Source of the DNA: Lachnotalea sp. AF33-28
Lineage (GTDB): Bacteria > Bacillota > Clostridia > Lachnospirales > Lachnospiraceae
Direction: 5' to 3'
NCBI RefSeq assembly: GCF_003477885.1
Contig: NZ_QUEE01000007.1
Location: forward strand, 213,700-277,699
Length of the DNA: 64,000 bases
In this document: positions 9,710 to 18,106 of the stretch, piece after piece
Layout of the letters: each line of letters starts with the position of its first letter
How positions within the stretch are numbered: position 1 is the first letter of the stretch
The notes under the pieces: model-generated
Told to the model about the DNA's origin: nothing
Databases searched by the model: none
Seen by the model: the letters and a program-made list of their open reading frames with translations, nothing else
Translations under genes and position numbers: made by a program

Positions 9710-10892
9710 GGATTCACGGCATAAAAAGCAGCAAAGAACAAGCTTACGTAAATTATATGGCGCTGTCTGCGAGATGTTGCTGCAGTTTTTTTGTCTTCTG
9801 CCTGTTAAAAATAATAAAATTGTATTTGATAATTTCGGGGGGAGAGGATACGGGTGTGATCCGAAGTATATAGCGGAAGAGCTTTTAAAGAGTAAACGGG
9901 ATCTGGATCTGGTATGGCTGACACAGGATGTGCACACAGCGTTGCCAAACGGGATCCGGCCGGTTTGGTACGGGGGAGTCCGGGCGATATACGAATTGGC
10001 TACGGCAAAGGTCTGGGTGGATAATGTAAAAAGTGCTCTGCGCATACCTAAAAAAAGAAATCAATTGTATATACAGACATGGCACTCATCACTGGGGCTG
10101 AAAAAAAACGAACAGGACGCGGATATCCTGCCGAACTCCTATGTCAGACGTGCAAAGCGTGACGCGGGCATGACGGATCTGATGTATTCTAATAATTCAT
10201 TCAGAGAAGATAAATATAGGAACCGTTTCTGGTATCAGGGAAAAGTGATACGCTGCGGCATTCCCAGAAATGGAATACTGCTGCACCGCCAGGAACGTGT
10301 TGTAAATAAAGTCAAAGACTATTTTCATATCGATAAAGATAAGAAACTGGTTTTATATGCGCCAACCTTCCGGGCAAAAGCCGGAAGCGAAATATATGAA
10401 TTTGATATTGTTCAGGTGATCAGGGCATTAGACCTGAGGTTTCACGGCGAACATGTATGCTTACGGCGCCTGCACCCAAACGTTGCCGATCTGGGAAGGA
10501 AGATAACAGATACGGATTTAATCAGGCAGGCCACGGAATATCCGGATATACAGGAGCTGCTCGCTGCGGCGGATGTTCTGATCACCGATTATTCCGGCTG
10601 TATGTTTGAATATATGCTGACGGGCAAGCCGGTATTTTTATTGATCCAGGATTATGAAGACTATCTTAAAAAGGAGCGGAAACTCTATTTTGCGATAAAA
10701 GAGCTCCCTTTTGAAGCTGCTTTTAATGAACAGGACCTGTTGGACAGAATTAAGAACTTCAATATGGAAAGGTACCTGGATCAATGCCGGAACTTTATGC
10801 AGCGGGTAGGAATGGAAGACGATGGGAACGGTGCGAAAGTCCTGGCGAATATAATCATAAAAAATATTGATGAGGAAGCATATGGAGATTAG
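9693..10892 (+). CDS. CDP-glycerol/ribitol glycerophosphotransferase-like protein (TagF/TagB family)
   Basis: About 399 residues from the ATG at 9693; a GTG at 9675 is in frame but lies inside the previous gene and gives no better start. The protein has the motifs of the poly(glycerol-phosphate) transferase family: YIQTWHSSLGLKK (TWHG-like catalytic histidine), VLYAPTFR, LRRLHPN and LITDYSGCMFEYMLTGKPV near the C-terminus (TDYSS-like). Members move glycerol- or ribitol-phosphate from CDP-polyol onto teichoic acid linkers or capsular sugars at the inner membrane face. No CDP-glycerol synthase is encoded nearby. It sits between a flippase and two GT2 genes, which fits phosphate-polyol decoration of a surface glycan. 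Confidence 0.85.
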   Translation: MINRDKDSRHKKQQRTSLRKLYGAVCEMLLQFFCLLPVKNNKIVFDNFGGRGYGCDPKYIAEELLKSKRDLDLVWLTQDVHTALPNGIRPVWYGGVRAIYELATAKVWVDNVKSALRIPKKRNQLYIQTWHSSLGLKKNEQDADILPNSYVRRAKRDAGMTDLMYSNNSFREDKYRNRFWYQGKVIRCGIPRNGILLHRQERVVNKVKDYFHIDKDKKLVLYAPTFRAKAGSEIYEFDIVQVIRALDLRFHGEHVCLRRLHPNVADLGRKITDTDLIRQATEYPDIQELLAAADVLITDYSGCMFEYMLTGKPVFLLIQDYEDYLKKERKLYFAIKELPFEAAFNEQDLLDRIKNFNMERYLDQCRNFMQRVGMEDDGNGAKVLANIIIKNIDEEAYGD

Positions 10893-11946
10893 TTTTATTA
10901 TACCGGTTTATAATGGAGAGCACACCATTCTGCGCTGCATACAGTCGATTCAAAAATGGAAAGTTCCGTTAAAAATCGAAATTTTAATCATAAATGACGG
11001 ATCATTGGACACAACCGGAACGATTTGTGAAGAAGCAGCAGCATTGGACGGCCGTATACGGGTGTTTGAGATGCCGAATGGCGGGCAAAGCCTGGCAAGA
11101 AATCTGGGGATGGAAAAAGCGGCGGGACGTTATCTCTGTTTCGTGGATGCGGATGACTGGGTTGATACGGAACAAATATACCGGATGTGGCAAAAGGCAG
11201 AGGATACAGGGGCCGATGTGGTGATGGGGAGCTATGTCCGCGTGAATACCGGAAAGAGAGAGCGAATTTCTTTACCCGGAGAGGGATTTATCCGCAGAGA
11301 CGGCACAAAGCAGGAACAGTGGCTCTATCATAGAGTGAAAACGGAAAGCGGCTTTGGATATGTATGGAATAAACTTTACAGAAAAGCCTTTTTGGAACAG
11401 CATGCGCTTCGGATGGATGATATTCGAAAAATATATATGGAAGATCAGCTGTTTAATTTAAAGCTGTGGAGCTGTCATCCGAATTGGTTTTGTATGGAGG
11501 CGCCTCTCTATTATTATGATATAAGCAACGCGTCTACCACCAGAAAGGCTGAGCCGAACATTCATATCAAAAATATAGCGATGCTGCGGGAGCTGATAAA
11601 CTATCTGCAAGAAAACCATGTATTGGAAGATAATCTGGATACGGTGGTTCCGCTCATTATGCGGGCATTTTGCTGGTCTTTAGTAAAAAATGTAGCATAT
11701 GAAGGAAAATCCGCGGATAAAATAAGAATCAGGGCAGAGTCCTTTATTTGCGATCCCTATATATGGCAGGTACTTCAAATCAGAGGAGCGGCACGCAGCC
11801 TGACACGGCTCCCCTCTGTTCTGCAGACGGTCTTCTATTTCATCTGCCTGCTGCTTATGAAAGGGAAGCTGGCCGGACTGATCACGGTTTTGTTTTCCTG
11901 CTTTTACCCGCTTATGAACAGATACATCATGTCAACATTGAAATAG
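10882..11946 (+). CDS. GT2 family glycosyltransferase
   Basis: About 354 residues from ATG 10882, which has a GAGGAA-type ribosome binding site; TTG 10867 and ATG 10870 are in frame but sit on that site. The N-terminal GT-A domain has IPVYNGEHTILRC, the nucleotide-binding IINDGSLD and the metal-binding DADDW. The C-terminal third is more variable and ends in a hydrophobic helix. The start overlaps the previous stop by 11 bp. Enzymes of this kind add single sugars to a lipid-linked or polymeric acceptor; the sugar cannot be told from sequence. It is paralogous in type to the next gene. Confidence 0.85.
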   Translation: MEISFIIPVYNGEHTILRCIQSIQKWKVPLKIEILIINDGSLDTTGTICEEAAALDGRIRVFEMPNGGQSLARNLGMEKAAGRYLCFVDADDWVDTEQIYRMWQKAEDTGADVVMGSYVRVNTGKRERISLPGEGFIRRDGTKQEQWLYHRVKTESGFGYVWNKLYRKAFLEQHALRMDDIRKIYMEDQLFNLKLWSCHPNWFCMEAPLYYYDISNASTTRKAEPNIHIKNIAMLRELINYLQENHVLEDNLDTVVPLIMRAFCWSLVKNVAYEGKSADKIRIRAESFICDPYIWQVLQIRGAARSLTRLPSVLQTVFYFICLLLMKGKLAGLITVLFSCFYPLMNRYIMSTLK

Positions 11947-11954
11947 AGGATAAA

Positions 11955-12944
11955 ATGATAAGTGTAATTGTACCGGTCTATAATGTGACAAACTATATAA
12001 GCCGCTGTGTGGAATCTGTGTTATGCCAGAGCATGCAGGATTTTGAATTGATACTGGTGGATGACGGCTCTACAGACGGCAGCGGTGAAATCTGCGATAG
12101 CTATGCAAATAAGGATGATAGGATCTGTGTGATCCATCAGGAGAACCAGGGATTGTCTGCGGCCAGGAACAGAGGGCTGAAAGAAGCAAAAGGAGAATAT
12201 ATTGCTTTTATAGACAGCGATGACTATATTGATCCGGCCTATTTGGAGGTTTTGTATCGGAATGCTGCGGATTATAAAGCTGAAATATCGGTATGTTCCT
12301 ACAGGCTGGTTTGGGAGCAGCCCAATAGAAGCAGTAAGACGAAAGCGTATGCTCCGTCCGCGCCTGTCGTGTTTACCGGGAAAGAGGCGGCTGGAGAAAT
12401 TGTCCGTTTCAGCCGTAGAAAGATGATCACAGCCTGGGGAAAGCTTTACCGGAATAATCTGAAACAGTGGTTGAATTATCCTGCAGGACGATTGCATGAG
12501 GATGAATTTGTAACTTACAGGGTCATGTATGCCGCAGAGCGGGTGGTGGTTTCAGATGAGCCTTATTATCAGTATGTTCAGCGTGGCGGGAGCATCATGA
12601 GCGGCGGCTACGGAGAACGCCGTCTGGACAAACTGGTAGCATTGAAGGAGGCGATTGATTTTTTTGCGGAACGGGAAGAACCGGATCTGGCAGCGGCAGC
12701 GAGAAAACGATATGCTTTGAATATACAGATCGCATGGTACCGCATGAAATGTTCTATGCAGGGGAATCCGTCGACTATGCGCCGTCTGGAACAGGAATGG
12801 AAAGAGCTGTATCATGCGTATAAGGCACAGATAATGGGAGAGAGCAGTTTGACTGATAAGATTTCCTTAAATGTATTTAAGATTTCTCCGCCATTATACG
12901 GGCTGATAGCCGGAATATATCAGCGGATTGTCCCGGAGGTATAA
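11955..12944 (+). CDS. GT2 family glycosyltransferase
   Basis: 329 residues from ATG 11955, 8 bp after the previous stop, preceded by AGAGGA. A longer in-frame extension back to 11748 exists but runs antisense to nothing and overlaps the previous gene by 200 bp, so it is rejected. The protein begins ISVIVPVYNVTNYISRCVES, with LVDDGSTDGSGE and FIDSDDYIDP, the canonical GT2 sites found in EpsH/capsule transferases. Upstream of the C-terminus there is RLHEDEFVTYR, the conserved acidic motif often seen in this subgroup. It is the last transferase of the operon before the DUF4832 protein, five bases downstream. Confidence 0.88.
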   Translation: MISVIVPVYNVTNYISRCVESVLCQSMQDFELILVDDGSTDGSGEICDSYANKDDRICVIHQENQGLSAARNRGLKEAKGEYIAFIDSDDYIDPAYLEVLYRNAADYKAEISVCSYRLVWEQPNRSSKTKAYAPSAPVVFTGKEAAGEIVRFSRRKMITAWGKLYRNNLKQWLNYPAGRLHEDEFVTYRVMYAAERVVVSDEPYYQYVQRGGSIMSGGYGERRLDKLVALKEAIDFFAEREEPDLAAAARKRYALNIQIAWYRMKCSMQGNPSTMRRLEQEWKELYHAYKAQIMGESSLTDKISLNVFKISPPLYGLIAGIYQRIVPEV

Positions 12945-12949
12945 AACGG

Positions 12950-14263
12950 ATGGGCAGAAAAATTGCATTTTGTTCATTAATTCTCATACTACTGGCGATA
13001 GCTGCAGGAGGGGTGCTCTATTATCAGCATTTCTATTTGGGCAGCTGGGAGTATTATTATTCGGAAAGCGGAGGCATAGTGGCGAATCCCTATCAGGGAG
13101 ACTATATACAGATATATACTAAGAATCCGGAGAAGATGTATGATATCCGGAGAGAGTATCCGGACTGCCACGTAATTATGCTTTCCTATAATCTTGATGA
13201 TGAGATCGGAGATTTTGTAATACCTGAAAGTAAGCTGGAGGACCTGACGAGGTCTTTGATGACAGCCAAAGAGCTGGGGTTTTCTTGTATTTTCCGCGCG
13301 GCGTATGATTTTGCGGGACAGCCTGAAGATCCGGAATTTTCAATTATTTTGAGCCATATCGATCAGATTGCGGAAAGATTAAATCCATATAAGAGCTGTA
13401 TTGCAGGTGTGCAGGCCGGTATGATAGGTGCCTTTGGCGAGTGGACACAAAGTGCTTATATGGAAAAAAAGGATTACCGTATGCAGGTGCTCGCCAGGTG
13501 GCTGGATGCTTTAGACAGTGAGATTCCTGTCGCAGTCAGAAGACAGAAGTTTATTCGCGAAGCAATGGATTGGGGGCTGGATACACGGAGAATTGGTGTA
13601 TACAATGATGGGCTGTTTTCCAGCGACAGTGATCTTGGAACGTATCGGGAAGAATATGACAGGCAGGCTGATCTGGAGTGGTCAGGGGAACATATCAAAG
13701 TTTCGTTTAACGGCGGTGAAATGCCCTATGTCAGTGAATTCTCAACTATCGAAAATGTGGTAAAGGAGGCGGGATTACTGCAGTTATCCTACCTGAACCG
13801 TGATTACAATGCCGATGTTTGGAAGTTATGGAGTGAACAGGAATATGAGGGACTTGCCGGGGATGTCTATATCAAAAAACATCTGGGAATACGGCCATGG
13901 GTCAGCCAGGTAAGCATAAGCAAGCGTTTTTACAGAAGAAAAACAATAAATGTTGAGATCCGGCTGAACAATAGCGGTTTTGCAGCGATAGATGAAGGAT
14001 ATCATTCGTATCTTATATTGAATTATAATGGCCAAATGGTCAGGTGTGAGGCCGATATTTCGATGTTTTCAAAAACTAATGGAATGATAACAGGAGAAAT
14101 CTCAAATCCTTTTTTTAATGAAAAACCTGAAGAAGTATCGTTCGGGGTGCAGCTGTGCAGAGGAGATGCCGCGGAAACGGAACCTGGATACAGCTTTCAA
14201 CTGGCAAATCAGGGGATACGTTACGAACAGGACTGTAACTGGCTGATCCGCTATGCGGAATAA
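12950..14263 (+). CDS. Membrane-anchored DUF4874/DUF4832 protein
   Basis: 437 residues with one N-terminal membrane anchor or uncleaved signal (about residues 5-24) and an external region. The middle has a TIM-barrel-like part with the stretch AGVQAGMIGAFGEW (about residues 148-161), which I associate with the DUF4874/DUF4832 pair, followed by a beta-rich C-terminal domain. These proteins are often found next to surface-polysaccharide genes and look like inactive or uncharacterised glycoside hydrolase relatives. It is the last gene of the operon; 170 bp without a clear terminator follow. A role in processing or binding the exported glycan is inferred from location and topology. Confidence 0.65.
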   Translation: MGRKIAFCSLILILLAIAAGGVLYYQHFYLGSWEYYYSESGGIVANPYQGDYIQIYTKNPEKMYDIRREYPDCHVIMLSYNLDDEIGDFVIPESKLEDLTRSLMTAKELGFSCIFRAAYDFAGQPEDPEFSIILSHIDQIAERLNPYKSCIAGVQAGMIGAFGEWTQSAYMEKKDYRMQVLARWLDALDSEIPVAVRRQKFIREAMDWGLDTRRIGVYNDGLFSSDSDLGTYREEYDRQADLEWSGEHIKVSFNGGEMPYVSEFSTIENVVKEAGLLQLSYLNRDYNADVWKLWSEQEYEGLAGDVYIKKHLGIRPWVSQVSISKRFYRRKTINVEIRLNNSGFAAIDEGYHSYLILNYNGQMVRCEADISMFSKTNGMITGEISNPFFNEKPEEVSFGVQLCRGDAAETEPGYSFQLANQGIRYEQDCNWLIRYAE

Positions 14264-14368
14264 TACTTCGCCGCTGTGCAGTGCGGAGTTGAGGGAATTA
14301 TTGGGATGCCGGATTGCGGTGTCTATTCCACGATACTGTAAAATGTGAAAAATATATCAAAAACCTTA

Positions 14369-14397
14369 TTGCAGGTATAACGTTTGTTTTGTATAAT
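14369..14397 (+). promoter_or_regulatory. Sigma-A-type promoter of the merR-family gene
   Basis: TTGCAG (14369-14374) and TATAAT (14392-14397) are separated by 17 bp, about 44 bp before the regulator start. This matches the vegetative consensus and shows that the regulator is transcribed apart from the polysaccharide operon. Confidence 0.6.
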
Positions 14398-14440
14398 CAC
14401 TATAGAAACCATCGGATTTTATCTATGAGGATTGTATAAA

Positions 14441-15295
14441 ATGATAAAAATGTCGAATATTGATGTAAAACGGCTGACCGTTGGGGAGATGGCCAGGCTG
14501 AACCACATATCGGAGCAGACCTTAAGGCTCTATGACCGGGAGGGTCTGTTTTCACCGGTGCACAGGGATGAGAGGACCGGATACCGCTATTATGATATCC
14601 GTCAGAGCGCGCAGCTGGATATGATCCGATATATGAAGGCTCTCGGCATGCCGTTAAAGGAAATCGGCCGCCACATGAAGAAATGGGATATGGGGCGGGT
14701 GAAGCACCTGCTTAAGGACAACCGGGATGCCATCGATAAAAAGATAGAGGAGCTCACTCTCCAGAAGCGTGCCATAGAGAGGGCTCTTGACAGCTATGAC
14801 CAGTATGAATGCGCGCCGCCGGACGGTGCGATCGTGCTGGAATATATACCGAAGCGGCAGATGTATGTGAATAACACCTCCACCAACTTCTATGATTATG
14901 AGATTGACCAGTATGAGCGGCTGCTGCGCGAATTAAAGGAAGATATGTCGGACCGCCATATCTCTCCGTTTTATTATGCCAATGCGGGCACGATACTGAA
15001 ACAGGAGGATTTTATGAGCCGCCGTCTGTATTCCACAGAGTTGTTCGTCTTTGTGGACCCTGAATATGTGGACAAGGAGTTGATCACTGAGATTCCGGCC
15101 AGCTACTACCTGTGCATTTACTGTGACCGATTTGCAAAGGAAAAGAGGTATATTGACCGTCTGCTGGCGGAAATTGAGGAAAAAAACTATACGGTCACCG
15201 GTGATTATTTATGCGAAGTGATTGTGGAGATGCCGTTGGATTATCAGGAAAGAGGCATGTTTCTGCGGTTACAAGTGCCAATCCGCATGGGCTGA
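14441..15295 (+). CDS. MerR-family transcriptional regulator with effector-binding domain
   Basis: 284 residues from ATG 14441, ten bases after a TGAGG ribosome binding site; TTG 14432 is too close. The N-terminal winged helix (about residues 10-80) has the signature TVGEMARLNHISEQTLRLYD followed by the wing RDERTGYRYYD. A coiled coil (about 85-125) leads to a C-terminal domain of about 150 residues resembling the GyrI-like/BmrR small-molecule-binding fold, so it probably senses an organic ligand. A good candidate target is the dehydrogenase gene downstream, whose promoter has a 19-bp spacer with a dyad. Confidence 0.88.
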   Translation: MIKMSNIDVKRLTVGEMARLNHISEQTLRLYDREGLFSPVHRDERTGYRYYDIRQSAQLDMIRYMKALGMPLKEIGRHMKKWDMGRVKHLLKDNRDAIDKKIEELTLQKRAIERALDSYDQYECAPPDGAIVLEYIPKRQMYVNNTSTNFYDYEIDQYERLLRELKEDMSDRHISPFYYANAGTILKQEDFMSRRLYSTELFVFVDPEYVDKELITEIPASYYLCIYCDRFAKEKRYIDRLLAEIEEKNYTVTGDYLCEVIVEMPLDYQERGMFLRLQVPIRMG

Positions 15296-15314
15296 TTTTG
15301 GTAAATATGACCAA

Positions 15315-15345
15315 TTGACCTGATACCTTCTATAAGCCTTACAAT
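15315..15345 (+). promoter_or_regulatory. Long-spacer promoter with dyad, probable MerR-type target
   Basis: TTGACC (15315-15320) and TACAAT (15340-15345) are 19 bp apart, longer than the usual 17. The spacer contains the imperfect dyad CTTCTATAAG (about 15327-15336). Stretched spacers with a dyad between the hexamers are typical of promoters activated by MerR proteins through DNA untwisting, and a MerR gene ends 20 bp upstream. Confidence 0.55.
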
Positions 15346-15430
15346 ATGGATAGAAAGACAGGCTTTTTGGAAATACTTAAAGGTATGAAATGTGTTGTAT
15401 GCACCGAGGCGTGCAGGAATGGAGGTTATC

Positions 15431-16471
15431 ATGATGAACTGTGAAAAGATTCGTGTGGTACAGTACGGATGCGGCAAGATGGCCAAATACATTTTGAGGT
15501 ATCTGTATGAAAAAGGCGCTGAGATTGTGGGAGCGATCGACGTAAATCCTGCGGTTGTCGGCATGGATGTAGGTGAATACGCGGAACTGGGATTCAAACT
15601 CGGCGTGACGATCCGCGACGATGCGGATGCGGTGCTGGATGAATGCGATGCGGATATCGCAGTAGTGACCCTGTTCAGCTTTATGGATGATGTATACCCT
15701 CATTTTGAAAAATGTGTATCCAGAGGCATCAATGTTGTGACGACCTGCGAAGAGGCGATCTATCCGTGGACGACCTCCGCAGCCCTCACCAATAAACTGG
15801 ATATTCTGGCTAAAGAAAACGGCTGTACCATCGTGGGCGCAGGCATGCAGGATATTTACTGGATCAATATGATCGGTTGTGTGGCAGGCGGCGTACACCG
15901 CATCGACCGGATCGAGGGCGCTGTGAGCTACAATGTGGAAGATTACGGTCTCGCTTTGGCAGAGGCTCACGGTGCAGGGCTTACGCCGGAAGAATTCGAA
16001 GAGAAAATCGCGCATCCCACCACTCTGGAGCCCTGCTATGTATGGAATTCCAACGAGGCTCTCTGTAACAAGATGGGCTGGACCATCAAATCGCAGTCAC
16101 AGAAGTGCGTGCCGTATTTCTATGATAAGGATCTGTATTCCGCCACGCTGGGAACCACAATCCCGAAGGGTAACTGCATCGGCATGAGCGCTGTGGTAAC
16201 GACGGAAACCTACCAGGGTCCTGTGATTGAAACGCAGTGTATTGGTAAGGTATACGGGCCGGATGACGGCGACATGTGTGACTGGAAGATCATCGGCGAG
16301 CCGGATACCACATTTTATGTGCAGAAACCGGCTACGGTGGAGCATACGTGTGCTACGATTGTTAATCGTATTCCGACCATACTGAACGCGCCCGCCGGCT
16401 ATATCACGGTTGAGAAACTGGATGACGTGGAATATCTGTCCTATCCAATGCATCTGTATTTAAATGACTGA
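15431..16471 (+). CDS. DapB-like NAD(P)-dependent dehydrogenase (2,4-diaminopentanoate dehydrogenase family)
   Basis: 346 residues from ATG 15431, placed seven bases after GGAGGT; an in-frame TTG-type extension to 15392 lacks a site. The N-terminus has the Rossmann motif VVQYGCGKMAKYIL, with IDVNPAVVGMDVGEY downstream, as in dihydrodipicolinate-reductase-like proteins. Length and layout match the family that includes 2,4-diaminopentanoate dehydrogenase from clostridial ornithine fermentation. No other ornithine-degradation genes are nearby, so the substrate is open; amino-acid or amino-sugar oxidation are possibilities. The gene is monocistronic with its own long-spacer promoter and terminator, and probably answers to the MerR regulator. 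Confidence 0.75.
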   Translation: MMNCEKIRVVQYGCGKMAKYILRYLYEKGAEIVGAIDVNPAVVGMDVGEYAELGFKLGVTIRDDADAVLDECDADIAVVTLFSFMDDVYPHFEKCVSRGINVVTTCEEAIYPWTTSAALTNKLDILAKENGCTIVGAGMQDIYWINMIGCVAGGVHRIDRIEGAVSYNVEDYGLALAEAHGAGLTPEEFEEKIAHPTTLEPCYVWNSNEALCNKMGWTIKSQSQKCVPYFYDKDLYSATLGTTIPKGNCIGMSAVVTTETYQGPVIETQCIGKVYGPDDGDMCDWKIIGEPDTTFYVQKPATVEHTCATIVNRIPTILNAPAGYITVEKLDDVEYLSYPMHLYLND

Positions 16472-16494
16472 TATTAAATGAGCTGACTGACAAT

Positions 16495-16543
16495 AAAAGA
16501 GCTGCCCGGCCGCATATCGTAATATGTGCCGGACAGCTCTTTT
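16495..16543. terminator. Rho-independent terminator
   Basis: A hairpin with arms AAAAGAGCTGCCCGGC and the matching GCCGGACAGCTCTTTT around a short AT-rich loop starts 23 bp after the dehydrogenase stop. The A-run on one side and T-run on the other would let it work in both directions. A second, shorter inverted repeat (TTCTATCAT / ATGATAGAA) follows at 16542-16574. Confidence 0.85.
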
Positions 16544-16686
16544 CTATCATAGGAAAATGCTTCTATGATAGAAAAAACTCCAGGCAGGATGCGCACTCAC
16601 GCGAAGATAGTATAGCCGCTATGCGGCCGCGCTCAGCGCGCGAGCCCGGCTTGCCGAACTCTTTTATACATCCTATGTAAGACCAA

Positions 16687-16723
16687 AATCCTTCCTGCGG
16701 GGGGCTGCCTTGCAGGAAGGATT
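16687..16723 (-). terminator. Terminator of the HEAT-repeat gene
   Basis: Arms AATCCTTCCTGC and GCAGGAAGGATT form a 12-bp perfect stem; read on the minus strand it is followed by TTTTGG. It lies 48 bp downstream of the minus-strand HEAT-repeat gene. Confidence 0.75.
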
Positions 16724-16770
16724 CTGTTATGCAGGAAAACATATATAGGTGAGAAAACCGTATGTACGGA

Positions 16771-17085
16771 TTACATCGCGCTGTGTATTGCTTCCACTAC
16801 CTTAGGATCTTTTTCTTTTGTCAGCTGATACGTAACCTGGGTCTTGGCATATTCGGAGCCGGTCTTCCACAGGGCTTTGCCCGCAGCTACTCTGACTTCC
16901 GTATTCTCATGATCCAGAAAACCGGTCAGCTTGTTGACGGAATCTTCATCGCCGATATTGCCCATTGCCTCAATTGCCGCACAGACCACATCGGTCTCTT
17001 TGCTCTTTAAGAATGCAACAATTTTTCCTGTTTTCTTCTTTTCTTCCAGTTTCTTGATCTTTTCCTTTGCTTTTGCGCTATCCAT
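16771..17085 (-). CDS. Small HEAT-repeat protein
   Basis: 104 residues, soluble, highly charged. A lysine-rich first helix is followed by two helical repeats of HEAT type: VVCAAIEAMGNIGDEDSVNKL (shown in part; about residues 33-53) and TEVRVAAGKALWKTGSEYAK (about 62-81). Such small HEAT proteins act as protein-binding adaptors; no enzyme site is visible. The start is supported by AGGAGG eleven bases upstream on the minus strand. It is a single gene with its own terminator. Partner and role are unknown. Confidence 0.8.
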   Translation of the reverse strand: MDSAKAKEKIKKLEEKKKTGKIVAFLKSKETDVVCAAIEAMGNIGDEDSVNKLTGFLDHENTEVRVAAGKALWKTGSEYAKTQVTYQLTKEKDPKVVEAIHSAM

Positions 17086-17328
17086 ATCATAGGCCTCCTA
17101 ATAATTATTGGTATAACTATAACTTTAGCACTGAAAACTTTACGATTCAATGAAACAAAGATAAACAATTATGAATTAAATAGGTAATCATATTGCATAA
17201 TTATAAAATTATTATTAACTTAGTTGGCCCAGAGTATTTCTTTCCTTAGAAGTTATTATATGAAAGAGAATCCCGACTGCTGCGGGGCGCTTTAGTGACG
17301 TGCCGCCTTCCTGCCGCAGTTAATAATA

Positions 17329-17352
17329 ACAGGGCCGGAGCTCCGGCCCTGT
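17329..17352 (-). terminator. Terminator of the four-helix-type membrane protein gene
   Basis: A perfect palindrome ACAGGGCCGGAGCTCCGGCC plus the last four bases lies 17 bp past the minus-strand stop and is followed on that strand by TTATTATTAA. Confidence 0.75.
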
Positions 17353-17368
17353 CAGAGTATGTACTATA

Positions 17369-17917
17369 TCACTTTCCCTGAAGCGTTTTCTGACTGCTCC
17401 ACAGGAAGATCAGATACAGAATAGAAGCTACCAGCTGAACAATCGCTGTAAGGAATGCAGCAATAGCCGCCAGTATGTTAATGATCGGTATATAGGACAG
17501 GATCTGGCATACAATCAGAATGACTGTGCAGACCAGATACATTTTCCAGATCAGACCGGCCCTGTTGACAAGTCCGTCGTCAACTCCCTGCAGCAGCGCA
17601 GCCGAAGCGGTGCATACATAATATACGACTAAAAAGCTTAATGCGGTATTGGCGACGGTAACCACTAGGTTCATAAGACCGCTCTTGAATGCGAACATAT
17701 GGATCAGAGTGATAACGAGATTAACGATGGTAAGAATAAAAGCTGTGTTGTAATCATTGTCCGCTTTGGACATGGTGTAGAACCCGTAGATGGAAATAAT
17801 CAGTGCCGCAAGACCGACAAAACCTCCCAAAAACGGTATGAAAGTAAAAAGTGATACGATCTGTCCGACAAATACATAAAACAGACCCTTTCCCGCGATA
17901 GCGCGTGTGCTGTCCAT
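17369..17917 (-). CDS. Polytopic membrane protein of unknown function
   Basis: 182 residues with about five or six hydrophobic helices (about residues 8-28, 32-50, 60-80, 84-105, 125-145, 148-175) and short loops, almost no charged extramembrane domain. No transporter, enzyme or secretion motif is recognisable. The AGGAGG-type site (GGAGGGTTTTAAGT) upstream supports the ATG at 17917. Upstream on the minus strand there is a TATAAT box and a small palindrome at 17955-17973 (core GGCAGTTGCTGCC) that could be an operator. Clostridial genomes often carry small proteins of this look; the function is unknown. Confidence 0.75.
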   Translation of the reverse strand: MDSTRAIAGKGLFYVFVGQIVSLFTFIPFLGGFVGLAALIISIYGFYTMSKADNDYNTAFILTIVNLVITLIHMFAFKSGLMNLVVTVANTALSFLVVYYVCTASAALLQGVDDGLVNRAGLIWKMYLVCTVILIVCQILSYIPIINILAAIAAFLTAIVQLVASILYLIFLWSSQKTLQGK

Positions 17918-18041
17918 ACTTAAAACCCTCCTGTTAAATATGATTATGTTATATATTGGCAGTTGCTGCCGATAAAAAAATTATAGCATACTCCTCACCA
18001 TGAGTCTACCGGCAGTTTATAAAGTAAATAATTGCGAATGA

Positions 18042-18070
18042 TTGCAAAATGTCCGAAAATAGAGTATAAA
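18042..18070 (+). promoter_or_regulatory. Promoter of the GT28-like/YgjP/DUF2804 gene run
   Basis: TTGCAA (18042-18047) and TATAAA (18065-18070) with a 17-bp spacer, followed by TAGGAGG and the ATG at 18107. Confidence 0.6.
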
Positions 18071-18106
18071 CGAGGGTAGGAGGCGCGCGGGGCGCGAATA
18101 CTTTTT

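Noticed and set aside
16542..16686. Possible small RNA or repeat with several hairpins
   Set aside because: There are short inverted repeats (TTCTATCAT/ATGATAGAA, GCGCTCAGCGCGCGAGC) but no promoter or second copy to support a named feature.
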